Positions 28,177 through 37,197 of a DNA stretch of 64,000 nt are shown here, piece after piece. Source of the stretch: Streptomyces sp. NRRL S-118 (GTDB lineage: Bacteria > Actinomycetota > Actinomycetes > Streptomycetales > Streptomycetaceae); assembly GCF_000716335.1 (NCBI RefSeq), contig NZ_KL591003.1, positions 88,463 to 152,462 on the forward strand, given 5' to 3'. The translations under genes were made by a program, and so were the position numbers. Under the pieces are notes generated by a model. The model searched no databases, was not told where the DNA came from, and saw only the letters and a program-made list of their open reading frames with translations. Numbering within the stretch: the first letter of the stretch is position 1; the number at the start of each line of letters is the position of its first letter.

Positions 28177-30855
28177 GTGGTGGGCACCATGGTCGGTATC
28201 GAGGAGAGCGACACGAGCTCGACTTGGCCGTACGCCGATCCGCAAGGAGAGCCGTTCCTGCTCACCCGGTTCGCCATACCGACGCTTCCGGTGACCTACT
28301 TGCCCAGGAAACGGCTGATCAGGCATCTCGACCACGCCATGGAGACCTCGCTGACGATGGTCAATGGCGCCGCCGGCGCGGGCAAGACGCTGCTCGTCGC
28401 CCACTGGGCCTCGGAACGGGACGAACCCGTCGCCTGGCTCACGACCGACGCCGCGGAGCCGGCCCCCGGCATGCTGTGGGCCTACCTGCTCCAAGCGCTG
28501 CGGTTCTCGGGAGTCCCACTGCCCGCGGGGATCGGCTGCCCGGCGGACGCGAGCCGCGTGGACCATGGGCTGCTGGTGCGCCTGGCGTCTCATCTGAGCA
28601 CCCGCGACCAGCCGGTGATCGTGGTTCTGGACGAATTCGATCGGGTGACCGACCCCGAGTTCGCGCAGCAGCTGGAGTTCGTACTGCACCACGCGGGCAG
28701 AGGCATGCGACTTGTCCTGGTCACCCGTACCGAACCGCTTCTGCCGCTGCACCGCTACCGGGCGGCCGGCGACATGACCGAGATCCGGGGCGCGGAGCTG
28801 GCCTTCACTCCCGACGAGGCATCCGCGCTGCTGGAGACGCATGGTGTGAGTCTTCCGGCGGATGCCGTACGGGCCCTGGTGCAGCGCACGCAGGGGTGGG
28901 CGGCCGGTCTGCGGCTGAGCGCCCTGGCGGCGAGCGAGAGCCCGGCCCCCCAGACGTACCTGAAGGAGTTCGAGGCCGGCGAGTCCAGCGTTGCGGACTT
29001 CCTGCTCGCGGAGGTACTCAGACGGCAGTCCCCGGCGAAGCAGGACCTCCTTCTGAGGGTCAGCGTCCTGGAGCGCTTCACTCCCGCGCTGGTGAACGCG
29101 CTGACCGGACGAGCCGACGCCGAGGCCATCCTCTTCGAGCTCCATCGCGAGAACGCCTTCGTCGAGCACCTCGGCCATACCTGGTACCGCCTCCACCCCC
29201 TGTTCGGCGAGATCCTCCGGGCCCACCTGCGCCTGCAGAGCCCCGCTCTCGAGCCGGAGCTCCACCGGCGGGCGGCGCAGTGGCTGCGGCGGGCCGGATC
29301 CCTCTGGGAAACACTCGGGCACGGGGCCGCCGCGGGCGACTGGGAGTTCACCGCCGGTGCTCTGGTGGACGACCTCGCCATCGGTCAGCTCTTCACCGGT
29401 CTTCGTTCCGAGGACCTCGCGGAACTGTTCTCCCGGATGGGTCCCGAGGCTGCCGGCCCCGCGACCGAGCTCGTACGTGCGGCGCGGGACCTGTCCCGGT
29501 CGGACATCAGCCGGGGCCTGACCCACTTGCGCCGCGCCGAGGAGGGCCTGAGCGCGGACGGGACCGACCGGACAGCGGCCCGGCTGAGTTGTGCCCTGCT
29601 CGAAGCCCTCGCGGCGCGCCTCACCGGTGCCCCCGGAAGAGCGGATGTCGCAGCGGAGACGGCCCGGAGGCTGCGCGACGAGGTTCCCTCCCCCCTCCTG
29701 GACAAGCATCCCGAACTGACCGCCCTCCTCCTGACCCACGTCGGCTCGGCGCGGCTGTGGGCAGGGCGGTTCGAGGACGCTCGGGCCGCCCTGTCCCAGG
29801 TGGCCAACGCTGCCGGCGGGCCCTCGACAGCCCTGCCTCTGGAGGATGCACTGGGCAGCCTGGCAATGATCGACTACCTGAACGGCTGGCTCGAAAGGGC
29901 GGAGCGCAAGGCGCTGACGGCCGTGTCCGCGGCAGAGCGGTTCAGTCAGGAACAGCCCTCGGGGTCGGGCATCGGGCAGCTCGTCCTGGCCGCCGTGGCC
30001 CTCGAGCGGAACGAACTGGGCAAGGCCCAGCAGCTGCTCGACACGCTGGCCGCGGCGCCCAGGATGATGCGGGACCCGGTGGTGGGGGCGGGCCGGGCCA
30101 TCGTCACCGCTCGTCTGCTCCTGGCCCGCGGTGAGACGCGCACCGCGCTGCGGACGGCGGAGCAGGCGGTCCCGACCGACGTGGCCTCCCCTTGGGCGGA
30201 CGGGTGCGCCGCGCTGGTCGCCTCGGCCGCCCATCTGGCGGAAGGGCAGTCCGAGGCGGCCGTCAGGCTGCTGGGCACGGTGCCGGAGGACCAGCCGGCG
30301 TGTGCCGTGGAGATCGCCCGGGCCAGGCTCGCGGTCGGGGACTCCGTCGCGGTGGACGATCTGCTCGGCACCCTTGGCCCACGGGTGCGCACCGGCCCCG
30401 CATTGACCGTACGGGCCCTGCTGGTGAGGGCGCAGGCGGCGCACTTGGCGGATGATCACGGGGGGTCGCGCCGACTGGTCGCCCAGGCCTTGTCCGAGGC
30501 GCGCCGCGAGCGGGTGCGACGCCCCTTCTTCGAGACGGGGCCGTGGATACGGCCGCTTCTGAGCACGGCGCCTCTGCGGAACATGGCCGAGGGATGGCTC
30601 GCCCCCCGTACCGCGACGCCCGGCGGACCGCCCCGGGCTGCCGATCAGTCGCCCCCGGTCCTCGAGGAACTCAGCGCACGGGAGCACGACGTGCTGCAAC
30701 GGCTGGCGCAGATGATGTCGACGGAGGAGATCGCCGCCGATCTGCAAGTCTCGATGAACACCGTCAAGACCCACCTCAAGAGCGTCTACCGGAAACTGGC
30801 GGTCAACCGGCGCAATGACGCTGTACGGCGTGCGCGCGAGCACCGGCTGCTGTGA
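28177..30855 (+). CDS. LAL-family (MalT-like) LuxR transcriptional regulator
   Basis: The 892-residue protein has an N-terminal STAND/AAA ATPase with Walker A NGAAGAGKT near residue 66 and Walker B VIVVLDEFD near residue 150. A long helical TPR-like middle region runs from about 350 to 800. The C-terminal LuxR helix-turn-helix (LSAREHDVLQRLA, then STEEIAADLQVSMNTVKTHL) covers about the last 65 residues. Such proteins activate operons on binding ATP and an inducer. Start choice is uncertain: GTG 28177, GTG 28180 and ATG 28189 are all in frame with poor ribosome sites. Its targets are not evident; it is not adjacent to either biosynthetic operon. Confidence 0.85.
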   Translation: MVGTMVGIEESDTSSTWPYADPQGEPFLLTRFAIPTLPVTYLPRKRLIRHLDHAMETSLTMVNGAAGAGKTLLVAHWASERDEPVAWLTTDAAEPAPGMLWAYLLQALRFSGVPLPAGIGCPADASRVDHGLLVRLASHLSTRDQPVIVVLDEFDRVTDPEFAQQLEFVLHHAGRGMRLVLVTRTEPLLPLHRYRAAGDMTEIRGAELAFTPDEASALLETHGVSLPADAVRALVQRTQGWAAGLRLSALAASESPAPQTYLKEFEAGESSVADFLLAEVLRRQSPAKQDLLLRVSVLERFTPALVNALTGRADAEAILFELHRENAFVEHLGHTWYRLHPLFGEILRAHLRLQSPALEPELHRRAAQWLRRAGSLWETLGHGAAAGDWEFTAGALVDDLAIGQLFTGLRSEDLAELFSRMGPEAAGPATELVRAARDLSRSDISRGLTHLRRAEEGLSADGTDRTAARLSCALLEALAARLTGAPGRADVAAETARRLRDEVPSPLLDKHPELTALLLTHVGSARLWAGRFEDARAALSQVANAAGGPSTALPLEDALGSLAMIDYLNGWLERAERKALTAVSAAERFSQEQPSGSGIGQLVLAAVALERNELGKAQQLLDTLAAAPRMMRDPVVGAGRAIVTARLLLARGETRTALRTAEQAVPTDVASPWADGCAALVASAAHLAEGQSEAAVRLLGTVPEDQPACAVEIARARLAVGDSVAVDDLLGTLGPRVRTGPALTVRALLVRAQAAHLADDHGGSRRLVAQALSEARRERVRRPFFETGPWIRPLLSTAPLRNMAEGWLAPRTATPGGPPRAADQSPPVLEELSAREHDVLQRLAQMMSTEEIAADLQVSMNTVKTHLKSVYRKLAVNRRNDAVRRAREHRLL

Positions 30856-31214
30856 GGTGGGCACCGGTCCGGTGTCAGACGGCCGATCCGCCGTGGCACG
30901 CGTCGGCCCAGGGGCTCCCCGACACGATGCGGTTCGGCTCCCCCGCCGTGGGTGAGGTGCCGGCCCGGCCGTTCCGGCCGCGGCATGGCGCGCCGGCGCC
31001 GCGCGGCGGCTGATGGCCGTCACGGCTTCGGCGCATCCGGTCCTCGGCCTGTCCGTCATCGCGGTCAAGATCCTCTTGACGCATGGACGCGGGTGCCGAT
31101 GGCTCCGGCGTCACGGTCACCTGTGCAGGGTGAGGCCGCCAGGGGGCTCCGGGACGGACGATCGAGAAGTACACGAACCCGCCTGTCCCGGGCCGCCCGC
31201 GGGGAGAGCAGCTC
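30856..31214. other. Intergenic region
   Basis: Nothing codes convincingly here. The stretch separates the LAL gene from a 65-residue small protein gene whose ribosome site lies at its right end. Confidence 0.4.
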
Positions 31215-31412
31215 ATGCGCTATGAGATCCGCGTCGAAGGACACATGTCGGAACCGCTGACGAAGGCCTTTCCGGAGCTGGAACACGTGAGGATGTCGGG
31301 GCAGACCATACTTTTCGGGCCCGTCATCGACGAGGCGCACCTGTACGGGCTGCTCGCCCGCTGCCAGTCACTGGGGCTGCGTGTCATGGAGATGCGCCAG
31401 CTTCCGGAGTGA
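31215..31412 (+). CDS. Small conserved-type protein, function unknown
   Basis: The 65-residue protein (MRYEIRVEGHMSE at the start, LYGLLARCQSLGLRVMEMR near the end) resembles a group of short Streptomyces proteins that I recall but cannot name. An alternating hydrophobic pattern suggests a small alpha/beta fold. The start has GGGGAGAG 6-10 nt upstream. An imperfect G+C-rich hairpin follows the stop codon. Function unknown. Confidence 0.65.
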   Translation: MRYEIRVEGHMSEPLTKAFPELEHVRMSGQTILFGPVIDEAHLYGLLARCQSLGLRVMEMRQLPE

Positions 31413-31449
31413 CCGGCCCCCCGAGTGACAGTGCGGGGACCGGCGGCCG

Positions 31450-31493
31450 CGTCACCGTGTACGCGACGCGGCGTCACCGTGTACGCGACGCGG
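31450..31493. repeat. Exact 22-bp tandem duplication
   Basis: CGTCACCGTGTACGCGACGCGG occurs twice head to tail with no mismatch (first copy 31450-31471, second 31472-31493). It lies between two convergent genes, 12 bp beyond the DUF2252 stop codon. Its role is unknown; it may be replication slippage. Confidence 0.8.
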
Positions 31494-31505
31494 TGAGGAG
31501 GGCGG

Positions 31506-32912
31506 TCACCCGGGGCTCTCGGCGTGGATCCTGCCCGAGCGGGCCGCGACGCCCAGCGCCTCGAAGTCCCGTTCGTTGCGGTCGGCATAGGTCTGGGCGA
31601 ACGCGGCGAGTGCGCGGTCGAAGCGGTCGCTCCGACCCAGGTAGGCCGCGATGGCCACGGGGTCGCCGGAGCGGGCGTGGGCACGTGCCAGGCTGGCCCC
31701 GCACAGCTGGGCGAACAGGCGGAGCAGATCGGGGTCCATGGTGTCCGGCCTGGCGATGCCCTTCCAGTCCCGCAGCTGGCGCACGTAGAAATCCCGCCCG
31801 CGGCCGTCGAGGCCCACGACATGCGTCCAGCCCAGGAAGATGTCGCTGGTGGTCTGGATCAGCCGTTGCCCCGCCACCACCCGCCGGCCCTCGTTGTCGA
31901 AGCGGTCGGCGTCCGTGTGGGCGGCGAGGACGGACTGCTGTGCCTCCTTGGCCTGGAGCAGCAGCGGGTCGTCGTCGTCCCTGCCGAGCAGGAGCAGGAT
32001 CCAGCATCGCGTTCCGACGCTGCCGACGCCCACCACCTTCCGGGCCATGTCGACCAGGTGGTACTGGCGCAGCAGATGCCGGCGCTCGGACGAGAGGGTG
32101 TCCTCGTAGGTCTGAAGGAGGGTCCGGAGTTGTCGGCGGTCGTCCTCGGAGGGGTCGGTCACCAGGTCCCGGAGCGGAGTGACCAGAGGTGGGTCCGCTG
32201 CGATCCGCCGGCCTTCCGGCGTGACACGGGTGAGTTGCGCGAAAGCCTGGAGGTGCGTGCGGGTACGGGCTTTGGCCGCTGCCGCGGCGGTACGGCGTCT
32301 GGCCTCCTTGCTCGACGAGGCGAGCAGGCCGCGCATGCGGTCGGCGTCGTCCTGCGCGTACCAGATGTCGAGGGCACGCATCCCGGCGAACAAGCGCATC
32401 CGTTCGCGGTACGCCTTCACACACGCAGTCACCGCGGAGTTCTGCTCCTTGGCCGAGTAGCCGTTGGCCCGGCCCGCGATCGCCACACTGGCCGCCAGAC
32501 GCTTGACGTCCCACTCGAACGGCCCCGGCAGGGTTTCGTCGAAGTCGTTGATGTCGAAGACGAGGCGGCGCTCGGGTGAGGCCAGCAGCCGGAAGTTCAG
32601 CAGGTGACCATCCCCGCAGAGCTGGACCGTCAGGCCGGTGTTCGGCAGGGATCCGAGGTCGGCCGCCATGATCGCTGCCGCACCCCGGTAGAAACGGAAG
32701 GGGGACTCGAGCATGCGACCGTAGCGGAGGGGCACCAGCTCGGGCAGTCGGGTGGCCGACTGCCGCTCGACCACTGCCACCGGGTCGACCCTTCCCGTGT
32801 CCCTTTCGAAGGCGGCGTGACCGGAACGCGAGGCACGAGAACGCGCCTTCCTTCCGTACGCCGCCCTCTCGGACGGTGACGGCGGGGCCGTCATCGTGTG
32901 CGGTGCGGCCAT
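31506..32912 (-). CDS. DUF2252 family protein
   Basis: The 468-residue protein matches the DUF2252 pattern: YGRMLESPFRFYRGAA, the GDGHLLNFR motif and DINDFDETLPGPFEWDVKRLA. That combination resembles the kinase-like aminoglycoside phosphotransferase fold with an HxxN and a D(I/F)ND motif, but no activity is established for the family. The ATG has GAGGAGG 7 nt upstream. It is 55 bp downstream of the channel gene on the same strand and may share its transcript. Confidence 0.85.
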   Translation of the reverse strand: MAAPHTMTAPPSPSERAAYGRKARSRASRSGHAAFERDTGRVDPVAVVERQSATRLPELVPLRYGRMLESPFRFYRGAAAIMAADLGSLPNTGLTVQLCGDGHLLNFRLLASPERRLVFDINDFDETLPGPFEWDVKRLAASVAIAGRANGYSAKEQNSAVTACVKAYRERMRLFAGMRALDIWYAQDDADRMRGLLASSSKEARRRTAAAAAKARTRTHLQAFAQLTRVTPEGRRIAADPPLVTPLRDLVTDPSEDDRRQLRTLLQTYEDTLSSERRHLLRQYHLVDMARKVVGVGSVGTRCWILLLLGRDDDDPLLLQAKEAQQSVLAAHTDADRFDNEGRRVVAGQRLIQTTSDIFLGWTHVVGLDGRGRDFYVRQLRDWKGIARPDTMDPDLLRLFAQLCGASLARAHARSGDPVAIAAYLGRSDRFDRALAAFAQTYADRNERDFEALGVAARSGRIHAESPG

Positions 32913-32967
32913 GGTTCACACCTCCTCGACACGGTTCACAAAACGACGGTCGCTCTCGTGCCGGGGC

Positions 32968-33546
32968 CTATTCCGGCGGCGATGCACGGCCCTGGCGCCG
33001 CAGCCCCGCCTGCACGGCGCCCGCGAGGATGCGCGCCGCGACACCGACGAGCAGCAGTCCGCCGAGCATCTGCAACATCGTCACCACTCGGGCCGTCTGG
33101 GAACGGGCGGTGATGTCGCCGAAGCCGACGGTGGAGAACGTGGTCAAGGCGAAGTAGAGCGCGTCCGTCCTGGTCAGCGGCTCGCTGAAGGTCCCCGGCG
33201 AGGAGCTCTCCAGCAGGTGGTAGGCACTGGCGAAGAGCACCAGGTAGAGCACCAGCGTGGCGGCGAGGGCCTCGACGGCCTTCAGGCGGGGGAAGGGTGA
33301 GCGCACGATGGCCCGTGCTTCCCAGACCAGGACCATGACGACCGCGAGCAGACCGCATGCGAGCAAGGCCCAGGTGGCGGCCGTTCTACGCCCTTCCAAG
33401 GGCAGCAGGTAGAACGCGGCCACGAGGCCGACGGCGACGCACACCGCTCGCGCGAGGGCAATGACTGCCGCCCTTCGCCCCGGGCCCGGGCGGTCGGTGG
33501 CCCGCCCACGGCCGGGACCGGTCCGGGATGCCGCTGGATCGCTCAT
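32968..33546 (-). CDS. Two-pore-type potassium channel family protein
   Basis: The 192-residue membrane protein has four hydrophobic segments, and the selectivity filter TVGFGD lies between the last two, as in Ion_trans_2 potassium channels. The pore helix reads DALYFALTTFST. No cytoplasmic RCK domain follows, so it is a minimal channel. ATG 33546 is chosen because AGAGA lies about 6 nt upstream; another in-frame ATG at 33564 lacks one. It precedes the DUF2252 gene on the same strand. Confidence 0.8.
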   Translation of the reverse strand: MSDPAASRTGPGRGRATDRPGPGRRAAVIALARAVCVAVGLVAAFYLLPLEGRRTAATWALLACGLLAVVMVLVWEARAIVRSPFPRLKAVEALAATLVLYLVLFASAYHLLESSSPGTFSEPLTRTDALYFALTTFSTVGFGDITARSQTARVVTMLQMLGGLLLVGVAARILAGAVQAGLRRQGRASPPE

Positions 33547-34184
33547 GTCGTTCTCTTGGTCCATTCCGCGGTGCGTCGGCGTACGTCTCCAGACACCCAC
33601 CTCACCCTTTGGCGGGGACCGGCGGATCACCCGCGAGGGGTGACCCTGCGCCCGGCGGCGGACAGCAGGCCGGCCGGTGGGATGCGGGGCCGGTCGACCC
33701 CGTACTGCTCCATCCGGTGGGGGCGCGGTGACGACCGCCCTTCTCCTGGCGAGTCCGGTCGCCCAGGGGCCGCATGGGCCGGCACAGCGCTGAGACGGAC
33801 GAGCCGGGCGGACGCACCGCGACGGACGCCGGTGAAGGCCGTGCCGGATGGGCGCGCCTGTCCTTGTGCGCCTTGCCGGCCGGTGTGCTGGTGGCTCTTG
33901 CCGCCGCCGGGTCGCGCAGCGTCCGCTGCGCCATCACTCGTCGGCGCCGTTCGTTCCCGCCGCCGGGCCGGCGGGAACAAGCGCAGCTGTTCATCCTCAC
34001 GCAGTCGATCGACGTGCAGAGGCTGGATCCCGGCATGCCTGCGGCTGCCCCCACGGTCTTCGTCCGGGGCCTCACTTCGGCGTCGGTGACGCGGGTGTCC
34101 GGCTCACCCAGCAGCCGGCCCAGGCGGGTGAGTTCGAATTCCACTCCGGCAGGGACTCGACCACGTCCGGCACGCCGGTACGGG
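33547..34184. other. Region without a supported gene
   Basis: Several open frames exist. One at 33774 begins MGRHSAETDEPGG, like some Streptomyces secreted proteins, and soon has a short hydrophobic stretch, but its continuation has no family pattern. A minus-strand frame at 34144 also starts plausibly and then degrades. At most these are remnants. Confidence 0.4.
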
Positions 34185-34218
34185 CGAAGGGCCCGGTGCT
34201 GTGCGCACCGGGCCTTCG
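34185..34218 (-). terminator. Terminator hairpin of the CsbD-like gene
   Basis: CGAAGGGCCCGGTGC and GCACCGGGCCTTCG pair along 14 bp with one bulged G and a 5-nt loop. The hairpin lies about 30 bp past the stop codon of the minus-strand CsbD-like gene. Confidence 0.65.
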
Positions 34219-34246
34219 TTCCGCCTTCCCCTCGGAGTGGACGCGA

Positions 34247-34420
34247 TCAGTGACGGAAGCCGTCCCGGGCACCCTCCTTGATCGCGCGGGCCTTGCCCCG
34301 TGCCTCCAGTGCGGCGCCCTTGGCGGCGGTCGTGTCCTTGCCCATCGCGTGGGCCAGTTTCCTCACGGCCTTCCCGACAACCTGCTCGGTCGTGGCCTTG
34401 GCCTTCTCCCCGGCGCTCAT
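34247..34420 (-). CDS. CsbD-like small stress-response protein
   Basis: The 57-residue product (MSAGEKAKATTEQVVGKAVR at the start) has the Lys/Ala/Gly-rich, amphipathic pattern of CsbD-like proteins, including KAKATTEQVVGKAVRKL and GAALEARGKA. These are small, often stress-induced soluble proteins of unknown molecular role. The ATG has AAGGGA 6 nt upstream, and a hairpin terminator follows the stop codon. The gene is short and easily missed, but start, stop, ribosome site and terminator all agree. Confidence 0.75.
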   Translation of the reverse strand: MSAGEKAKATTEQVVGKAVRKLAHAMGKDTTAAKGAALEARGKARAIKEGARDGFRH

Positions 34421-34797
34421 GTCGGTCCCTTCGTCGACGCTCTACGATGCGCCTGCCCCGGACACCCACGCGAAAACGGTGTCCCGTGTGCGGCCGGAAG
34501 CGCCTCGGCGAGAACAGCCGAGCGCGGGCACCGGAGGACCGGGCGTCCTCGTTGACACCGCGCCGCGGCGAGGAGCCCGTAGGCCGTCCCAACTGCCCCG
34601 GTCCGGACACGAAGCCGGATCGCCGACGCCCGGGGGCAGCGCCGTCGCACCGGCGGGGACGGACCGCACCGGCACCAGCGTGAGCGGGCCGCCCGCCCGG
34701 GCAAGCAGCTGCGCCCGCCGGCAGTATCGGCGCGCACCGGCCGTCCTCGCACCTTCAGCAGAACGCGTGCCCCCGGGGTAAGGGGCGGGAGGGCACG
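34421..34797. other. Intergenic region
   Basis: No gene is supported between the CsbD-like gene and the 3' end of the TetR gene. The promoter of the CsbD-like gene must lie at the left side, but I saw no clear -35/-10 pair. Confidence 0.4.
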
Positions 34798-35421
34798 CTA
34801 CCGGGGCCGAGGCCGGGAGCCGTGCGGCTGCGCCTCGAGGAAGCGGGTCAGGATGAGGCGGAGAACGGGGAGTTGTTCGGCCGGATCGAAGCCTGCGTTG
34901 GTGGCGGCGCTGGTGAAGACGGAGGCGATCAAGGCCATGATCCACGTCGCCGTGTTGTCCGGGTCGAGGCCGGGGTCGATCCGGCCGGCAGCGGCGGCTC
35001 GCGTCAGCAGCGCGGCGATCGCCGCGTGCTCGTCGGCGTTGCCGCGGCTCAGCAGCGCTTCGATCTCGGGGTCGCGGTAGGCCTGGACCATCGCCTCCAT
35101 CACCAGTGCGGGCACCACCGGCTCGACCGCAGGGGCGGCGAGGTCGTCCACGAGATCCAGCAGGGCCTGCCACGGGTCCTCGGCGTCCCGGGCCCTGGCC
35201 AGCCGTTCGGCCTTGTCATGGCCTTCCTCGTCGAACACCGCGAGGAAAATCGCCTTCTTGTTGGGGAAGTAGTGGAACAGGTTGCCCGCGCTGATCCCAG
35301 CGGCCTTGCAGATCTCGGCAGTTGTGGTGCGCTCGTACCCCTTGGCCGCGAACAGGCCGGTCGCGGCGTTCAGGATGTGCTGCCGGCGCGCCTGGTGCTT
35401 GGCCGGGTCGACCGTTCTCAT
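34798..35421 (-). CDS. TetR/AcrR family repressor
   Basis: The 207-residue protein has the TetR helix-turn-helix in its first 60 residues: HILNAATGLFAAKGYERTT, then EICKAAGISAGNLFHYFPNKKAI. The C-terminal domain is a typical helical ligand domain. ATG 35421 has GGAAGGG upstream; a longer frame upstream lacks family similarity. It is divergent from a membrane protein gene 118 bp away, and a CGAGTACTCG palindrome sits in the gap. It most likely represses itself and that membrane protein. Confidence 0.85.
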   Translation of the reverse strand: MRTVDPAKHQARRQHILNAATGLFAAKGYERTTTAEICKAAGISAGNLFHYFPNKKAIFLAVFDEEGHDKAERLARARDAEDPWQALLDLVDDLAAPAVEPVVPALVMEAMVQAYRDPEIEALLSRGNADEHAAIAALLTRAAAAGRIDPGLDPDNTATWIMALIASVFTSAATNAGFDPAEQLPVLRLILTRFLEAQPHGSRPRPR

Positions 35422-35489
35422 CGCACCCTTCCTGACTGAGCTTTCGTGGAGCGGTTCCACCTTAGCGGTCCGTGCGCGTAATAATAAAC

Positions 35490-35499
35490 CGAGTACTCG
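35490..35499. promoter_or_regulatory. CGAGTACTCG palindrome, candidate TetR operator
   Basis: This perfect 10-bp palindrome is embedded in the only A+T-rich stretch of the divergent TetR/membrane-protein gap (ATAATAAACC on its left, CGATCGACTAATG on its right). A second palindrome, CGATCG, overlaps its right edge. Position and symmetry suggest the repressor site. Confidence 0.45.
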
Positions 35500-35538
35500 A
35501 TCGACTAATGAACACGCCCTCACGACCAAGGAACGCCC

Positions 35539-36636
35539 ATGGACTCAGCCCGCCCCACCGGCTCCCCCGGCACCACCGGTACTGCCCGCACCACCCGCGC
35601 CCCACTGCCCCCGCTGCGTCGCAGACTCGGGCCGGTCGTCGGGCTGCTGCTGCTCTCCCCCATCTGCGCGGAGTACCTCATCGGTTACCTGGAGGTCATG
35701 GGGCGGCCGGTGGATCTGCTGATCGGGCTGCTGCTCCTGGCCCCGCTCTACGGCACGGCCGCGGTGCTGATCCGTGAAGTGTTACGCCGGACCGGGCGCG
35801 GATGGCCGTCGATCCTGCTGCTGAGCGCCGCGTTCGGCGTGATCCAGGCGGGACTGGTCGACCAGAGTCTGTTCAACCCCGACTTCGTCGACGAACCCTC
35901 CTGGGACCTGGAGCGGCTGCCGACCGCGATCCCCGCTCTGGGAATCAGCGCCAACCACGTACTCGACTTCGTGGTCGGCCATGTGATCTGGAGCTTCGCC
36001 GCGCCCATCGCGGTGGTCGAGTCGTGCGCGCCGCGGGCCGCCGAGCGACCATGGCTGGGCCGGGTCGGCATCGGAGTGATGGTCATGCTCTACGGGCTGG
36101 CGGTACTGGTGTTCCTCCACGAGCACACCAAGCATTTCATGGCCTCGCCCGCGCAGCTCGGCGCCACTGCGGCATCGGCCGTCGCCCTGGCGGCGGCGGC
36201 ATTCCTGGTGCCGCGTTGCCGCGCTCCGCGGCGTTCCGGGTGGGTACCGGCACCGTGGCTGGCCGGGAGCACCGCAGTGGTGCTGATGACGGTGCATCAT
36301 GTACTGCCCGCGAGCCGGCCGGGAACCGTGTCGGATCTGCTGGTACTGGTTCTGCTCGGCGGACTGGTGGCGCGGTGGTCCGTGCGGGCGCAGTGGGGAC
36401 GCGCGCACGCGTTGGCGGTCGGAGGCGCCGCGCTGGTGACCAACGCGGGGCTGGCCTTCATGGTCGAGCCACTGGGAGAGGTTTCCTACACCGCCAAGTA
36501 CGCAGCCAACGCGGTTCTCATGGCGGGTGTGCTGGCGCTGCTGTTCTGGGCACGGCGACGACCGGCCGGGACCGTTGCTCCGCAGGACGGTGCCGAGCGG
36601 CGCGTGGACACCGGGGTACGGGGAGGAGCGGCTTGA
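35539..36636 (+). CDS. Multi-pass membrane protein, TetR-controlled
   Basis: The 365-residue protein has about nine to ten membrane segments (for example GPVVGLLLLSPICAEYLIGY and LLIGLLLLAPLYGTAAVLI). I do not recognise a named family with certainty. The ATG has AAGGA 6-7 nt upstream. Divergence from a TetR repressor suggests it responds to a small molecule, perhaps as a transporter or membrane enzyme. A glutamate in SPICAEY lies inside the first membrane segment. Confidence 0.65.
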   Translation: MDSARPTGSPGTTGTARTTRAPLPPLRRRLGPVVGLLLLSPICAEYLIGYLEVMGRPVDLLIGLLLLAPLYGTAAVLIREVLRRTGRGWPSILLLSAAFGVIQAGLVDQSLFNPDFVDEPSWDLERLPTAIPALGISANHVLDFVVGHVIWSFAAPIAVVESCAPRAAERPWLGRVGIGVMVMLYGLAVLVFLHEHTKHFMASPAQLGATAASAVALAAAAFLVPRCRAPRRSGWVPAPWLAGSTAVVLMTVHHVLPASRPGTVSDLLVLVLLGGLVARWSVRAQWGRAHALAVGGAALVTNAGLAFMVEPLGEVSYTAKYAANAVLMAGVLALLFWARRRPAGTVAPQDGAERRVDTGVRGGAA

Positions 36637-36789
36637 CTTGTACTTCACCATCGCAGGCGTGGGCGGCGAGGACGCACCGCACCGCGGCGACCATCTCGCT
36701 GCGGCGATCAGCTCCCTTCCCTCCGGCCCGGGCAGGCCTGAGGAGGACGCTCTCCGACACCGGGTTGCCGATCCTCACGTCCTGCGCCT

Positions 36790-36990
36790 TCAGTCGAGCA
36801 GATGACCGATGCCGCCGTGGCCATCGGTTCCGTTCCAGATCACAGCCCCCACCCAGAAGGGGAACCAGAACACCGGCTCCGGCAGGAGCGGGGCAGCGAC
36901 GATCCACGCGACGGGCAGGACGGCGAATACCAGACAGCAGCACCCGCCGCCCCTGCCGGCAGCGGGCGACTCGCGTGGACTCATGGGCAT
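36790..36990 (-). CDS. Small membrane protein, hypothetical
   Basis: The 66-residue product is mostly hydrophobic after residue 14 (CCCLVFAVLPVAWIVAAPLL, then a second stretch FWFPFWVGAVIW). Two membrane-spanning helices are likely. Two start codons (36990 and 36984) are possible, and neither has a strong ribosome site. A real gene is plausible but not secure. Confidence 0.45.
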   Translation of the reverse strand: MPMSPRESPAAGRGGGCCCLVFAVLPVAWIVAAPLLPEPVFWFPFWVGAVIWNGTDGHGGIGHLLD

Positions 36991-37197
36991 GCCGCAAACG
37001 TAGGCAGCGCCCGCGGCGCGAGACATGAGTATCCGTACTCACGCGCCCGTACGCAGGCCGTGCGCCCGCCGGGATGCCCCGCGCCTGGGGGCGGCACTGC
37101 GACTCGTCCCGGCACGCCGGCCGGCGCGGCGGGCCGTCGCGGCTGACCGTCGCGGTGTGGGCGTGGGCGGGGCCCGTCACGCCTCGGCCGTCGGCGG

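Noticed and set aside
33774..34253. Plus-strand frame starting MGRHSAETDEPGG
   Set aside because: Only the start looks protein-like; the rest has arginine-rich shadow composition and no ribosome site of note.
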